Shown here: positions 7,741-15,180 of the stretch, one piece after another
Layout: each line of letters starts with the position of its first letter
How positions within the stretch are numbered: the first letter of the stretch is position 1
NCBI GenBank assembly: GCA_900757195.1
Contig: CAAEMZ010000033.1
Span: 127,912 to 191,911 of the forward strand
Direction of reading: 5' to 3'
Origin: Lachnospiraceae bacterium
GTDB lineage: Bacteria; Bacillota; Clostridia; Lachnospirales; Lachnospiraceae
Length of the DNA stretch: 64,000 nt
Notes under the pieces: generated by a model
Database searches by the model: none
Told to the model about the DNA's origin: nothing
Seen by the model: only the letters and a program-made list of their open reading frames with translations
Program-made: the position numbers and the translations under genes

Positions 7741-8394
7741 ATGAAGATCGGAGAAGCGGCAAAATGCACAGGACTTTCAATGAGCAATATACGTTTTTAT
7801 GAAAAGAAAAAATTATTGACCCCAAAACGGGAGGATGGGAATCAGTACAGGGATTATACAGAGGAAGATATCGAACGGCTGAAAAAGATTGTGATATTGC
7901 GGAAGCTGGATATCCCCATCGATACGATACAGGCAGTTTTTAGTCAGCAGATGCCGATGGAAACAGCTTTGAAAGATCAGTCGGAGGCGCTGGAAGAGCG
8001 GGTGCAGTCACTGGAAGGCTCGATGTATTTATGCCGGACCATGATGGATGATGCGGAGATTGAGACTATGGATACCGATAAATATCTGGATATGATCCAA
8101 CAGGAAGAAAAGGACGGGCGTCATTTTGTCGAGGTGCCGGACTTTGTTGAAGATATGGCGGATTATGTTCAGATGGATGCGGGGAGAAGTACAGTGTTTC
8201 TTTATCCTCTGCTCGGAAAATATATGTACCTGAAAAAATATGTCGCATTATTGATGCAGCTCTGTTTGTTCGGGGGCGTCATCTATATAATGATTCATGC
8301 GGAGGTCCATTGGTTTTTCCGGATACTCTGGAGTCTTGGGATGATCTGCTGGATTGGCGGCTTTATCCGTTATCGCAGTAATAAACCCCTTTAG
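7741..8394 (+). CDS. MerR-family regulator with C-terminal membrane anchor
   Basis: A 217-residue protein. Residues 1-70 are a MerR winged helix-turn-helix (MKIGEAAKCTGLSMSNIRFYEKKKLLTPKRE), followed by a coiled dimerisation helix (about 80-110). Residues about 165-212 form two hydrophobic spans (YVALLMQLCLFGGVIYIMIH and a second one) with a short positively charged end. Soluble MerR proteins lack such spans, so this one should sit at the membrane while binding DNA. The metal-binding cysteine pattern of MerR/CueR is absent. Its target may be its own promoter. No partner gene is co-transcribed; a terminator follows. Confidence 0.88.
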   Translation: MKIGEAAKCTGLSMSNIRFYEKKKLLTPKREDGNQYRDYTEEDIERLKKIVILRKLDIPIDTIQAVFSQQMPMETALKDQSEALEERVQSLEGSMYLCRTMMDDAEIETMDTDKYLDMIQQEEKDGRHFVEVPDFVEDMADYVQMDAGRSTVFLYPLLGKYMYLKKYVALLMQLCLFGGVIYIMIHAEVHWFFRILWSLGMICWIGGFIRYRSNKPL

Positions 8395-8420
8395 TTTTTT
8401 TCACAGTGGCATATGGTAAA

Positions 8421-8468
8421 AAAGCTTGCCGGTCCGGAAATTTCAAAGTTCGGACTGACAAGCTTTAT
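8421..8468. terminator. Bidirectional terminator between merR-like and PHP genes
   Basis: AAGCTTG-C-CGGTCCG (8422-8436) pairs with 8451-8465 across a 14-nt loop, with one internal mismatch and one G-U pair. An A-run on the left and T-rich sequence on the right suit the two converging genes. Confidence 0.8.
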
Positions 8469-8472
8469 ATAT

Positions 8473-9192
8473 TTATTTTGCAATTTTCAGTGCTTCCAGG
8501 ATTGCCTTTGGTGTATTCTCCGCAGCCTCTATGGTAAATTCCGGCTCATTGATATATTCCAGATAATGGGCATCGGAATTGCTGAGAATATGGCAGTGAT
8601 TCAGGTAAGGATTTTTACCCCGGAGCTCAGGAAGCCGGGCCATGTCCTTGAATTCGGCGCAGGTAAAACGGCTGTCTGGCGGAACAAATCCGAGATTTGC
8701 AATGAGGCTGTTGGCTGTTTTATCAATATGAGCGGGAATCATCAGGCCGCCACGTTCCTCTGTCAGATCAAAAACTTCATCAAAACGAATGGCCGTATTA
8801 CAGATGAGCAGGTTTGGCTCTTTGCCGATGACCGTATCATTTTCATTATAGAGAAGCTGTTCTCCGAAAATCTTTTCGCGATTCGGAATCTGAAGCATTT
8901 TTGAATAGACGTAGCTGTCGAAATCCATGGCTGCATATAAATCAGGGAAGAGGCAGACAACGTGAACTTCCTCTTCGGTACACAGCTCCATCCCCGGAAT
9001 TGCAGTAATTCCGTATTCACGGGCCATTGCAAGGACGGGGCCGCAGTTTTTGCAGGAATTATGGTCGGTGACGGCAATCACATCCAGACCCTTGACGGCG
9101 GCCATGCCGGTAATATTAGCCGGAGTCATGTCCTTATCTCCGCAGGGGGAGAGGCAGGAATGAATGTGAAGGTCATAAGTCAGATGCATCAC
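8473..9192 (-). CDS. PHP-domain metal-dependent phosphoesterase
   Basis: A 239-residue PHP protein of the TrpH type. Metal-binding motifs are visible: DLHIHSCLSPCGDKDM at the start, AVTDHNSC, IPGMELCTEEEVHVV, IPAHIDK and SNSDAHYLE. The family hydrolyses phosphoester bonds such as 3',5'-nucleoside bisphosphates or short RNA; the substrate here is unknown. It is the last gene of the leftward hydrogenase-linked operon and its start overlaps the DRTGG stop codon (GTGATG), so the two are translationally coupled. GTG 9192 fits the weak AGAAG at 9201-9205; ATG 9189 is the alternative. Confidence 0.88.
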   Translation of the reverse strand: MMHLTYDLHIHSCLSPCGDKDMTPANITGMAAVKGLDVIAVTDHNSCKNCGPVLAMAREYGITAIPGMELCTEEEVHVVCLFPDLYAAMDFDSYVYSKMLQIPNREKIFGEQLLYNENDTVIGKEPNLLICNTAIRFDEVFDLTEERGGLMIPAHIDKTANSLIANLGFVPPDSRFTCAEFKDMARLPELRGKNPYLNHCHILSNSDAHYLEYINEPEFTIEAAENTPKAILEALKIAK

Positions 9193-9536
9193 GGATTTAA
9201 CTTCTGATAAATACTCAATGCGGCTTCAAAAATCGGCATAGACGTTGAAAACAGCGTAATTCCCTGCTGGGCCGCTTTTTGCAGCGTTACTTCGTCAATC
9301 TGAGCGTCTTCCGCCAGAATGACACAGGCGGCATCGGCCAGGGAAGCCACGGCGAGAGTGTTTATATTTGCCATGACCGTAACCCAGGCACAACCGGCAG
9401 GCGCTTTTCCCATGGCAACACTTAAAAGGTCGCAGCAGAAAGCCCGGGTAATTTCACGTTCCATATCCGAATCATCTCCGGCGTTTTTCAGCTCGAAGAG
9501 ATTCAGAGCGATTAAATCTTTAACTGTCATTTTCAC
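9189..9536 (-). CDS. DRTGG-domain protein (second copy)
   Basis: A 115-residue protein made of one DRTGG-like domain (residues about 35-110, with VTVMANINTLAVASLADAACVILAE and ITLFSTSMPIFEAALSIY). These domains occur in regulatory parts of phosphotransacetylase and CBS proteins and in clusters around [FeFe] hydrogenases, but their ligand is not known to me. A similar protein is encoded at 11407-11763 in the same operon. It overlaps the upstream variant hydrogenase gene by 4 nt and the downstream PHP gene by 4 nt. Confidence 0.8.
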   Translation of the reverse strand: MKMTVKDLIALNLFELKNAGDDSDMEREITRAFCCDLLSVAMGKAPAGCAWVTVMANINTLAVASLADAACVILAEDAQIDEVTLQKAAQQGITLFSTSMPIFEAALSIYQKLNP

Positions 9537-10957
9537 TCCTCCTCGTCGATATCATCGTCTTTTGAAGGGTTCAGCGTTGCGTCCAGCATGGACATATCGG
9601 AAAGAACTTTTCGCAGATATTGTTTAAATATGTACCTGTAATCATTTCCATTCACTTCATTGGCCGGAGCGCTGTTTACCAGAGAGTTGACGCTGGAGGT
9701 CAGGGAATGAATATGATCCTTTAAAATATGGATACAGTCGGTTTCGTTGGCCTTGCCGCGGACAATATCTTCTGCCAGCGCCTTACAGGTCGGAGCGCCG
9801 CAGGAACCGCAGTCCAGTCCCGGGAATTTCTGGCAGAGCCGTTCGACCCGGTTCATCATCATCAGGCTTTCCTTCATGGAGGAGCCGAGGCGGTAAACCG
9901 GCAGATATTCAACTTCTTCAGACCAGTTGAGTTCCTCGTCGGAAAGGTCCGGTGGGGAATGGGTGACAGAAACCGGCAGATAACGGTTCAGTTTTTTCAG
10001 CTTGGCCTGGGCGACATACGGGTTTTCCACCGTAAGGACGCCGCCAACGCAGCCGCCGTCACAGGCGTTCAGCTCGATAAAGGACAGATTGGTGAATTTT
10101 TCATCTTCCATGTCCTCAAGAACACGGATAACATTTTCAATGCCGTCGGCAGCCAGATAACTGTCGGTAATAATTCCCGCAGCTTCGCCGCCGTTGCTGC
10201 CCCAGCCGACGCCGATCCGTCCGGCACGGGCCAGATCCATCGGTGCGGCTTTGGCCGTCCGCATCAGCGGAAGGAGCATCGGGTAGATGTCTTTAATCGC
10301 CAGAACACCGTCAATATCGCTTTTGGCCACGCCGATCGGTGATTTGGCGTAGGTTACCTTGGACGGGCACGGTGAAATGAAAATAATGCCAATATCTTCG
10401 GATGAAAGTCCGGTTTTCTGCATAGCATATTTACGTGCCAGCCGTGCCGCCACTTCCACCGGCGGATTAATCGGAAGAAGGTGGTCGATCAGGTTCGGGA
10501 AACGGACACGGATCAGCCGGACCACCGAAGGGCAGGCTGTGCTTATGATCGGCCACTGATCCTGATGTTCTTCGATGTATTTCCGGGAGGCCTCCGAGAC
10601 AATTTCCGCGGCCGCGGCCACCTCGTAGACATCGCTGAAGCCCATATGGATCAGGGCGGTCAGTACAATGTTAATATCATCGAGGTTGTTGAACTGGCTG
10701 TAGAGGGAAGGGGCCGGAAGGGCCACCGTATATTTATAATTTCCGAGAATGTCCGGGCAGTCATAGTGGCTGCGTTTGGCATGGTGATTGCATATGCGGA
10801 TACATTCGCCGCAGTCAATACAGTACTGGCTGGTAATCACGGCACGGCCTTTGCGTACCCGGATCGCCTGGGTCGGGCAGCGCTTGATGCAGTTGATACA
10901 GCCGTTACACAAATCTTTATTTAAATAGACGGAGTGAAAGAATTTATTATCTTCCAT
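9533..10957 (-). CDS. Variant [FeFe]-hydrogenase-like sensor protein
   Basis: A 474-residue protein. Two [4Fe-4S] motifs lie at the N-terminus (CNGCINCIKRCP and CIDCGECIRICN), then a hydrogenase large-subunit fold, then a C-terminal Fe-S motif (DCGSCGAPTC) and an acidic tail. The H-cluster loops differ from catalytic enzymes: STACPSVV for TSCSPGW, SPCPSK for MPCTAKK, and ELNACDGGCVGG for EIMGCPGGCVNGG. The four cluster cysteines are kept but surrounding catalytic residues are not, as in putative sensory groups C/D. It carries no PAS or other output domain, so signalling would go through the ATPase and DRTGG neighbours. ATG 10957 has AAGGA upstream; GTG 10963 is the alternative. Confidence 0.85.
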   Translation of the reverse strand: MEDNKFFHSVYLNKDLCNGCINCIKRCPTQAIRVRKGRAVITSQYCIDCGECIRICNHHAKRSHYDCPDILGNYKYTVALPAPSLYSQFNNLDDINIVLTALIHMGFSDVYEVAAAAEIVSEASRKYIEEHQDQWPIISTACPSVVRLIRVRFPNLIDHLLPINPPVEVAARLARKYAMQKTGLSSEDIGIIFISPCPSKVTYAKSPIGVAKSDIDGVLAIKDIYPMLLPLMRTAKAAPMDLARAGRIGVGWGSNGGEAAGIITDSYLAADGIENVIRVLEDMEDEKFTNLSFIELNACDGGCVGGVLTVENPYVAQAKLKKLNRYLPVSVTHSPPDLSDEELNWSEEVEYLPVYRLGSSMKESLMMMNRVERLCQKFPGLDCGSCGAPTCKALAEDIVRGKANETDCIHILKDHIHSLTSSVNSLVNSAPANEVNGNDYRYIFKQYLRKVLSDMSMLDATLNPSKDDDIDEEE

Positions 10958-10985
10958 AAACACACCATCCTTTCGTCGGTTTTAT

Positions 10986-11417
10986 CTATTCAGGCATATT
11001 TACAGTCATGGTGACCGTGGTCCCCTGTCCGAGAACCGTCTGGATATCCATGGTGTCCGAATTTTTTTTCATATTCGGGAGGCCCATGCCGGCGCCGAAG
11101 CCGAGAGAACGGACCTGATCCGGAGCTGTGGAATATCCGGCCTGCATGGCTTTATCGATATCGGCAATGCCCGGACCGATATCCTGGAGCTGCATGATAA
11201 TACATTCCGGCGTAATATCCACGGTGATTTCACCGCCGTTGGCGTGGATGACCATATTAATTTCGCCTTCATACATGGCAATGGCCACTTTACGGACAAT
11301 TTCAGGAGGAACATTCAGTTTTTTTAATTTGTTTTTGACATCGCTGCTGGCCTCTCCGGCGCGGGTAAAATCCGTTGGAGAGACAGTGTATTTCAGGGTC
11401 ATGATACTATTTTCCAA
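10986..11417 (-). CDS. RsbW-like ATP-binding protein (HATPase, anti-sigma-factor type)
   Basis: About 143 residues of a single GHKL ATPase fold. The N-box Glu/Asn are in VAIAMYEGEINMVIHANGG, and the lid region is DIGPGIADIDKAM with GFGAGMGLPNMKK. It lacks the His-containing dimerisation domain of true histidine kinases, so it resembles RsbW/RsbT serine kinases. It lies between a DRTGG gene and the variant hydrogenase gene, and a PP2C phosphatase of the matching type is encoded at 18733. TTG 11417 is chosen because GGAGGTGATC, nearly a full anti-16S match, sits 8 nt upstream; ATG 11402 is the alternative. The gene overlaps the previous one. Confidence 0.82.
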   Translation of the reverse strand: MENSIMTLKYTVSPTDFTRAGEASSDVKNKLKKLNVPPEIVRKVAIAMYEGEINMVIHANGGEITVDITPECIIMQLQDIGPGIADIDKAMQAGYSTAPDQVRSLGFGAGMGLPNMKKNSDTMDIQTVLGQGTTVTMTVNMPE

Positions 11418-11763
11418 CCTGATCACCTCCTCGCAGTCCGGCTTCAAAAAGAAGTCCGCAGGATGTAAACATCGGCAGAGGCGTCGTGAGCAGACAGATA
11501 TTCCGGTCTATGGCCATCTCGATCATCGCCGGATCCGGCTTTTTTCCCCGGACCATGATGACACAGACAATATCCATCATCTCTGCAGTGCGGAGTACCT
11601 GTGGGTTGCACAGACCGGTAATAAGTACGGTCTGATCGTCTACGTGGGCCAGAACATCGCTCATCATGTCTGAACCACAGGCGGTAAAAACCTCCCGGTT
11701 GAGACATTCATCGCCGGTGAGAATATCGGCTTGCAGTAATTTTTTTATGGATTGAACAGTCAT
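11407..11763 (-). CDS. DRTGG-domain protein (first gene of the leftward operon)
   Basis: A 118-residue protein with one DRTGG-like domain (TVLITGLCNPQVLRTAEMMDIVCVIMVRGKKPD and CLLTTPLPMFTSCGLLFEAG). It is a paralogue of the protein at 9189-9536: same length, similar layout, low identity. It heads the operon DRTGG, HATPase, variant hydrogenase, DRTGG, PHP. RBS AGGAGG lies at 11769-11775. The ligand and partner are unknown. Location suggests a part in redox or hydrogen signalling. Confidence 0.8.
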   Translation of the reverse strand: MTVQSIKKLLQADILTGDECLNREVFTACGSDMMSDVLAHVDDQTVLITGLCNPQVLRTAEMMDIVCVIMVRGKKPDPAMIEMAIDRNICLLTTPLPMFTSCGLLFEAGLRGGDQVGK

Positions 11764-11801
11764 ATCTATCCTCCTGACTCAAAAAATATCATTTGTTTAT
11801 A

Positions 11802-11879
11802 AGTATATCATAGAATTAGTAAAATTGAACATAAAAACAAGTAAATAATATAGAAGTTTGTAAAAAATGGTGATATAAT
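11802..11879. promoter_or_regulatory. Divergent promoters of the two hydrogenase-region operons
   Basis: Rightward: an extended -10, TG-A-TATAAT at 11871-11879. Leftward: TG-A-TATACT, the -10 box being the complement of 11802-11807. Neither has a good -35 box, which is typical of promoters needing an activator or an extended -10. The interval 11764-11912 is AT-rich; no operator dyad is obvious. Confidence 0.65.
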
Positions 11880-11912
11880 AAAGTACCAGATTCTAGTTAA
11901 GGGGTGATTGAT

Positions 11913-12407
11913 TTGGATTCAAAGAAACAGAGTGTTCCATTTAAAGGAACAGAGGAACAGAAGGCAGCGCTGCTTTCGGCCATTCATGAACTTGAAGGGG
12001 AAAAGGGTGCCCTGATGCCAATCATGCAGAAAGCCCAGGAGATTTACGGGTATCTGCCGATTGAAGTTCAGACAATGATTTCCGATGAGCTGCATGTGCC
12101 TCTGGAAAAAATTTACGGTGTTGCAACTTTTTATTCACAGTTTGCATTAAATCCAAAAGGACGTTATCAGATTTCTGTTTGTCTCGGTACAGCATGTTAT
12201 GTCAAAGGTTCCGGAGATATTTATAACAAACTCATGGAACTGCTGGGAATTGTCGGCGGCGAATGTACGCCGGACGGAAAGTTTTCTCTGGATGCCTGCC
12301 GGTGTGTCGGAGCCTGTGGCCTGGCGCCGGTTATGATGATTAACGATGAAGTTTACGGACGGCTGTCTGTGGACGATATCGAGGGCATTCTTGCGAAATA
12401 CGAATAA
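11913..12407 (+). CDS. hydC: Bifurcating hydrogenase gamma subunit (NuoE-like, [2Fe-2S])
   Basis: A 164-residue thioredoxin-like [2Fe-2S] protein of the NuoE/HydC/HndA type. The four cluster cysteines are visible in CLGTACYVKG and CRCVGACG, after the VPLEKIYGVATFYSQF helix-turn. It passes electrons between the flavoprotein HydB and the hydrogenase HydA in the cytoplasm. TTG 11913 is chosen because AAGGGGTG at 11899-11906 is well spaced for it; GTG 11904 would overlap the RBS. First gene of the rightward hydrogenase operon. Confidence 0.92.
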   Translation: MDSKKQSVPFKGTEEQKAALLSAIHELEGEKGALMPIMQKAQEIYGYLPIEVQTMISDELHVPLEKIYGVATFYSQFALNPKGRYQISVCLGTACYVKGSGDIYNKLMELLGIVGGECTPDGKFSLDACRCVGACGLAPVMMINDEVYGRLSVDDIEGILAKYE

Positions 12408-12413
12408 AACATT

Positions 12414-12971
12414 ATGATGACGGAAATTTCATTAAATATTTTGGATGTGGCAGAGAATTCAACCCGGGCGCAGGCTTCGCTTGTTGAAATCTCTGTGGAA
12501 ATTGATACGAAGGCGAACCGGCTTTATGTGATGATTAAAGATGATGGCTGCGGTATGGATGAGGAACAGCTCGCACGGGTAGAAGATCCCTTCTTTACGA
12601 CCCGGAAGACCCGGAAGGTGGGGCTTGGGATTCCTTTTTTTAAACTGGCGGCGCTGAGTACCGGCGGAGATTTCAGCATCACATCGAAAGCAGGGGTCGG
12701 AACCGAGGTTCGGGCAGTATTTGTCCTGAATCATATCGACCGGATGCCCCTGGGAGATATTAACAGTACGGTCTATACGCTGATCCGCTGTCATGCGGAA
12801 ACGGATTTCCGGTATCTTTACAGATACGATGACCGGGAGTTTGTTCTGGATACGCGGGAGATGAAAGAGATTCTCGGCGGCATTCCGCTGGATACGCCGG
12901 AGGTATCCCAGTACATGAAGGAATATTTAGATGAGAATAAATTGGAAGTGGATGGCGGAGCCATTCTGTGA
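12414..12971 (+). CDS. HATPase-domain protein of the hydrogenase operon
   Basis: A 185-residue protein with a GHKL ATP-binding domain in its first 110 residues: N-box NILDVAENSTRAQA, G1 box DDGCGMD, a FFTTRKTRKVGLG lid and a G-rich GGDFSITSKAGVGTEV end. There is no histidine-containing dimerisation domain and no membrane segment. The remaining 75 residues (RYDDREFVLDTREMKEIL) match no family I recognise. Such proteins recur between hydC and hydB in clostridial clusters and are presumed signalling partners, not enzyme subunits. ATG 12414 or 12417; no strong RBS, so it may depend on coupling to hydC, which ends 6 nt earlier. Confidence 0.82.
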   Translation: MMTEISLNILDVAENSTRAQASLVEISVEIDTKANRLYVMIKDDGCGMDEEQLARVEDPFFTTRKTRKVGLGIPFFKLAALSTGGDFSITSKAGVGTEVRAVFVLNHIDRMPLGDINSTVYTLIRCHAETDFRYLYRYDDREFVLDTREMKEILGGIPLDTPEVSQYMKEYLDENKLEVDGGAIL

Positions 12972-12986
12972 TATGGAGGTAGCAAT

Positions 12987-13358
12987 ATGAAATCGCTTGA
13001 AGAATTAAAAGCTATTCGTGAGAAGATGCAGGGCAAAATCGGTTACCGCTCCGAAGATGCAGGCCAGACGCGGATTATTGTCGGCATGGCGACCTGCGGC
13101 ATTGCCAGCGGAGCCAGACCGGTGTTGAACGCATTATCGGATGAAGTGCAGAAAAAAGGCCTGAGCAATGTGGTTGTGACACAGACCGGCTGTATCGGAC
13201 TTTGCCAGTACGAACCGATCGTGGAAGTGCTGGAGCCGGGCAAAGAAAAGGTAACTTATGTGAAGATGAACCCGGAGAAGGCGCTGGAAATGCTTGAACA
13301 GCATATTGTCCGGGGGCATGTTCTGTCAAAATACACGTTAAACGAAACAAAATTATAG
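12987..13358 (+). CDS. (2Fe-2S) ferredoxin-domain protein (HndB-like)
   Basis: A 123-residue thioredoxin-like [2Fe-2S] protein. Cysteines occur in GMATCGIASGA and QTGCIGLCQYEP, the pattern of the small HndB-type subunit found in some NADP- or NAD-linked hydrogenases. It is homologous in layout to the N-terminal domain of HydB encoded next. It may be an additional electron-transfer subunit. RBS GGAGG precedes ATG 12987; the next gene starts 16 nt after the stop. Confidence 0.85.
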   Translation: MKSLEELKAIREKMQGKIGYRSEDAGQTRIIVGMATCGIASGARPVLNALSDEVQKKGLSNVVVTQTGCIGLCQYEPIVEVLEPGKEKVTYVKMNPEKALEMLEQHIVRGHVLSKYTLNETKL

Positions 13359-13374
13359 TCAGGAGGTTGTATCT

Positions 13375-15165
13375 ATGTATCGTACCCATGTTCTGGTATG
13401 CGGTGGAACAGGATGTACTTCCTCCGGCAGCCAGCGGATTTTAGACACATTAAAAAAAGAAATTGAAAAACAGGGACTGACAGAAGAAGTCGCTGTTGTA
13501 CAGACCGGATGTCATGGCTTATGCGCTCTGGGACCGATTATGGTCGTTTATCCGGATGCGATATTCTATTCCATGGTGAAGGAAGAGGATATTCCTGAAA
13601 TTGTCAGTGAACATTTCCTTAAAGGCCGTGTGGTCAAACGACTTGTTTACGATGAGACACTGACCGATGAGGGCGTTAAATCCCTTGCGGAAACGGACTT
13701 TTATAAAAAACAGCACCGTATCGCACTGCGAAACTGCGGTGTTATCAACCCTGAAAACATCGATGAATATATCGGTACCGGCGGCTATGAAGCCCTGGGA
13801 CGGGTGCTGACCGGGATGACACCGGATGAAGTCATTCAGATCATTCTGGACAGCGGACTCAGAGGCCGCGGCGGCGCCGGTTTCCCGACGGGACTGAAAT
13901 GGAAATTTGCCTCCTCCAACCGGGGAGAGGTTCAGAAATACGTCTGCTGTAATGCCGATGAGGGCGACCCGGGAGCTTTCATGGACCGTTCCGTTCTGGA
14001 AGGCGATCCCCACGTTGTACTCGAGGCCATGGCGATCGCCGGTTATGCGATCGGCTCCGACCAGGGATATATTTATGTCCGTGCCGAATATCCGATTGCG
14101 GTCAAACGTCTGCAGATTGCCATTGATCAGGCCAGAGAATACGGACTTCTCGGCAAGGATATTTTCGGAACCGGCTTTAACTTTGATATTGAACTGCGTC
14201 TTGGCGCCGGAGCCTTTGTCTGTGGCGAAGAGACGGCTCTGATGGTATCCATTGAAGGAAACCGCGGTGAACCGAGACCGAGACCGCCGTTCCCGGCAGT
14301 TAAAGGCCTTTTTGAAAGTCCGACTATTTTAAATAATGTTGAAACCTATGCGAATATTCCACGGATCATTTTAAACGGCGCTGAATGGTTTGCGTCTATG
14401 GGAACTGAAAAATCCAAAGGAACGAAGGTATTCGCTCTCGGCGGTAAAATTAATAACACAGGTCTTGTGGAAATCCCTATGGGTACCACACTGCGTACCG
14501 TGGTCGAAGAAATCGGCGGCGGTATTCCGAACGGCAAGAAATTTAAGGCAGCCCAGACCGGCGGCCCGTCCGGCGGATGTATTCCGGCGGAACACTTTGA
14601 TATTCCGATTGACTATGACAACCTGATCGAAATCGGTTCCATGATGGGTTCCGGCGGTCTGATCGTCATGGACGAAGACAACTGTATGGTAGATATTGCC
14701 AAATTCTTCCTGGAATTTACCGTGGATGAATCCTGTGGTAAATGTACACCGTGCCGTGTCGGTACAAAGCGTATGTATGAGATTCTCGAAAAGATTACCA
14801 ATGGTCAGGGAACGCTGGAAGATCTGGATCGTCTGGAAGAACTGGCTTACTATATTAAAGATAATGCGCTCTGCGGTCTCGGACAGACAGCGCCGAACCC
14901 GGTATTATCAACACTCCGTTATTTCAGAGATGAATATATAGCCCATGTCGTTGACAAAAAATGTCCGGCAGGTGTCTGTAAAGCGCTGCTTTCCTATCAT
15001 ATCGATGCGGATAAATGTAAGGGCTGTACGCTGTGTGCAAGAACCTGTCCGGCAGGCGCGATTGAAGGCAAGGTTAAAGAACCGCATATGATTCATCAGG
15101 ATAAATGTATCAAGTGTGGCGCATGTATGGAAAAATGCCGCTTTGGTGCAATTTATAAAGAGTAA
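13375..15165 (+). CDS. hydB: Bifurcating hydrogenase beta subunit (NuoF-like flavoprotein)
   Basis: A 596-residue protein. Order of domains: N-terminal thioredoxin-like [2Fe-2S] region (GGTGCTSSGS, TGCHGLCALGP), FMN/NADH-binding NuoF core (GLRGRGGAGFPTGLKW near residue 165), SLBB, the NuoF [4Fe-4S] motif ESCGKCTPCRVG, and a C-terminal two-cluster ferredoxin (CKGCTLCARTCPAG and CIKCGACMEKCRFG). In HydABC complexes this subunit oxidises or reduces NAD(H) with FMN and is the site linked to ferredoxin for electron bifurcation. Length fits the family. RBS AGGAGG before ATG 13375. Confidence 0.95.
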   Translation: MYRTHVLVCGGTGCTSSGSQRILDTLKKEIEKQGLTEEVAVVQTGCHGLCALGPIMVVYPDAIFYSMVKEEDIPEIVSEHFLKGRVVKRLVYDETLTDEGVKSLAETDFYKKQHRIALRNCGVINPENIDEYIGTGGYEALGRVLTGMTPDEVIQIILDSGLRGRGGAGFPTGLKWKFASSNRGEVQKYVCCNADEGDPGAFMDRSVLEGDPHVVLEAMAIAGYAIGSDQGYIYVRAEYPIAVKRLQIAIDQAREYGLLGKDIFGTGFNFDIELRLGAGAFVCGEETALMVSIEGNRGEPRPRPPFPAVKGLFESPTILNNVETYANIPRIILNGAEWFASMGTEKSKGTKVFALGGKINNTGLVEIPMGTTLRTVVEEIGGGIPNGKKFKAAQTGGPSGGCIPAEHFDIPIDYDNLIEIGSMMGSGGLIVMDEDNCMVDIAKFFLEFTVDESCGKCTPCRVGTKRMYEILEKITNGQGTLEDLDRLEELAYYIKDNALCGLGQTAPNPVLSTLRYFRDEYIAHVVDKKCPAGVCKALLSYHIDADKCKGCTLCARTCPAGAIEGKVKEPHMIHQDKCIKCGACMEKCRFGAIYKE

Positions 15166-15180
15166 TGGAGGGCGAGAAAA

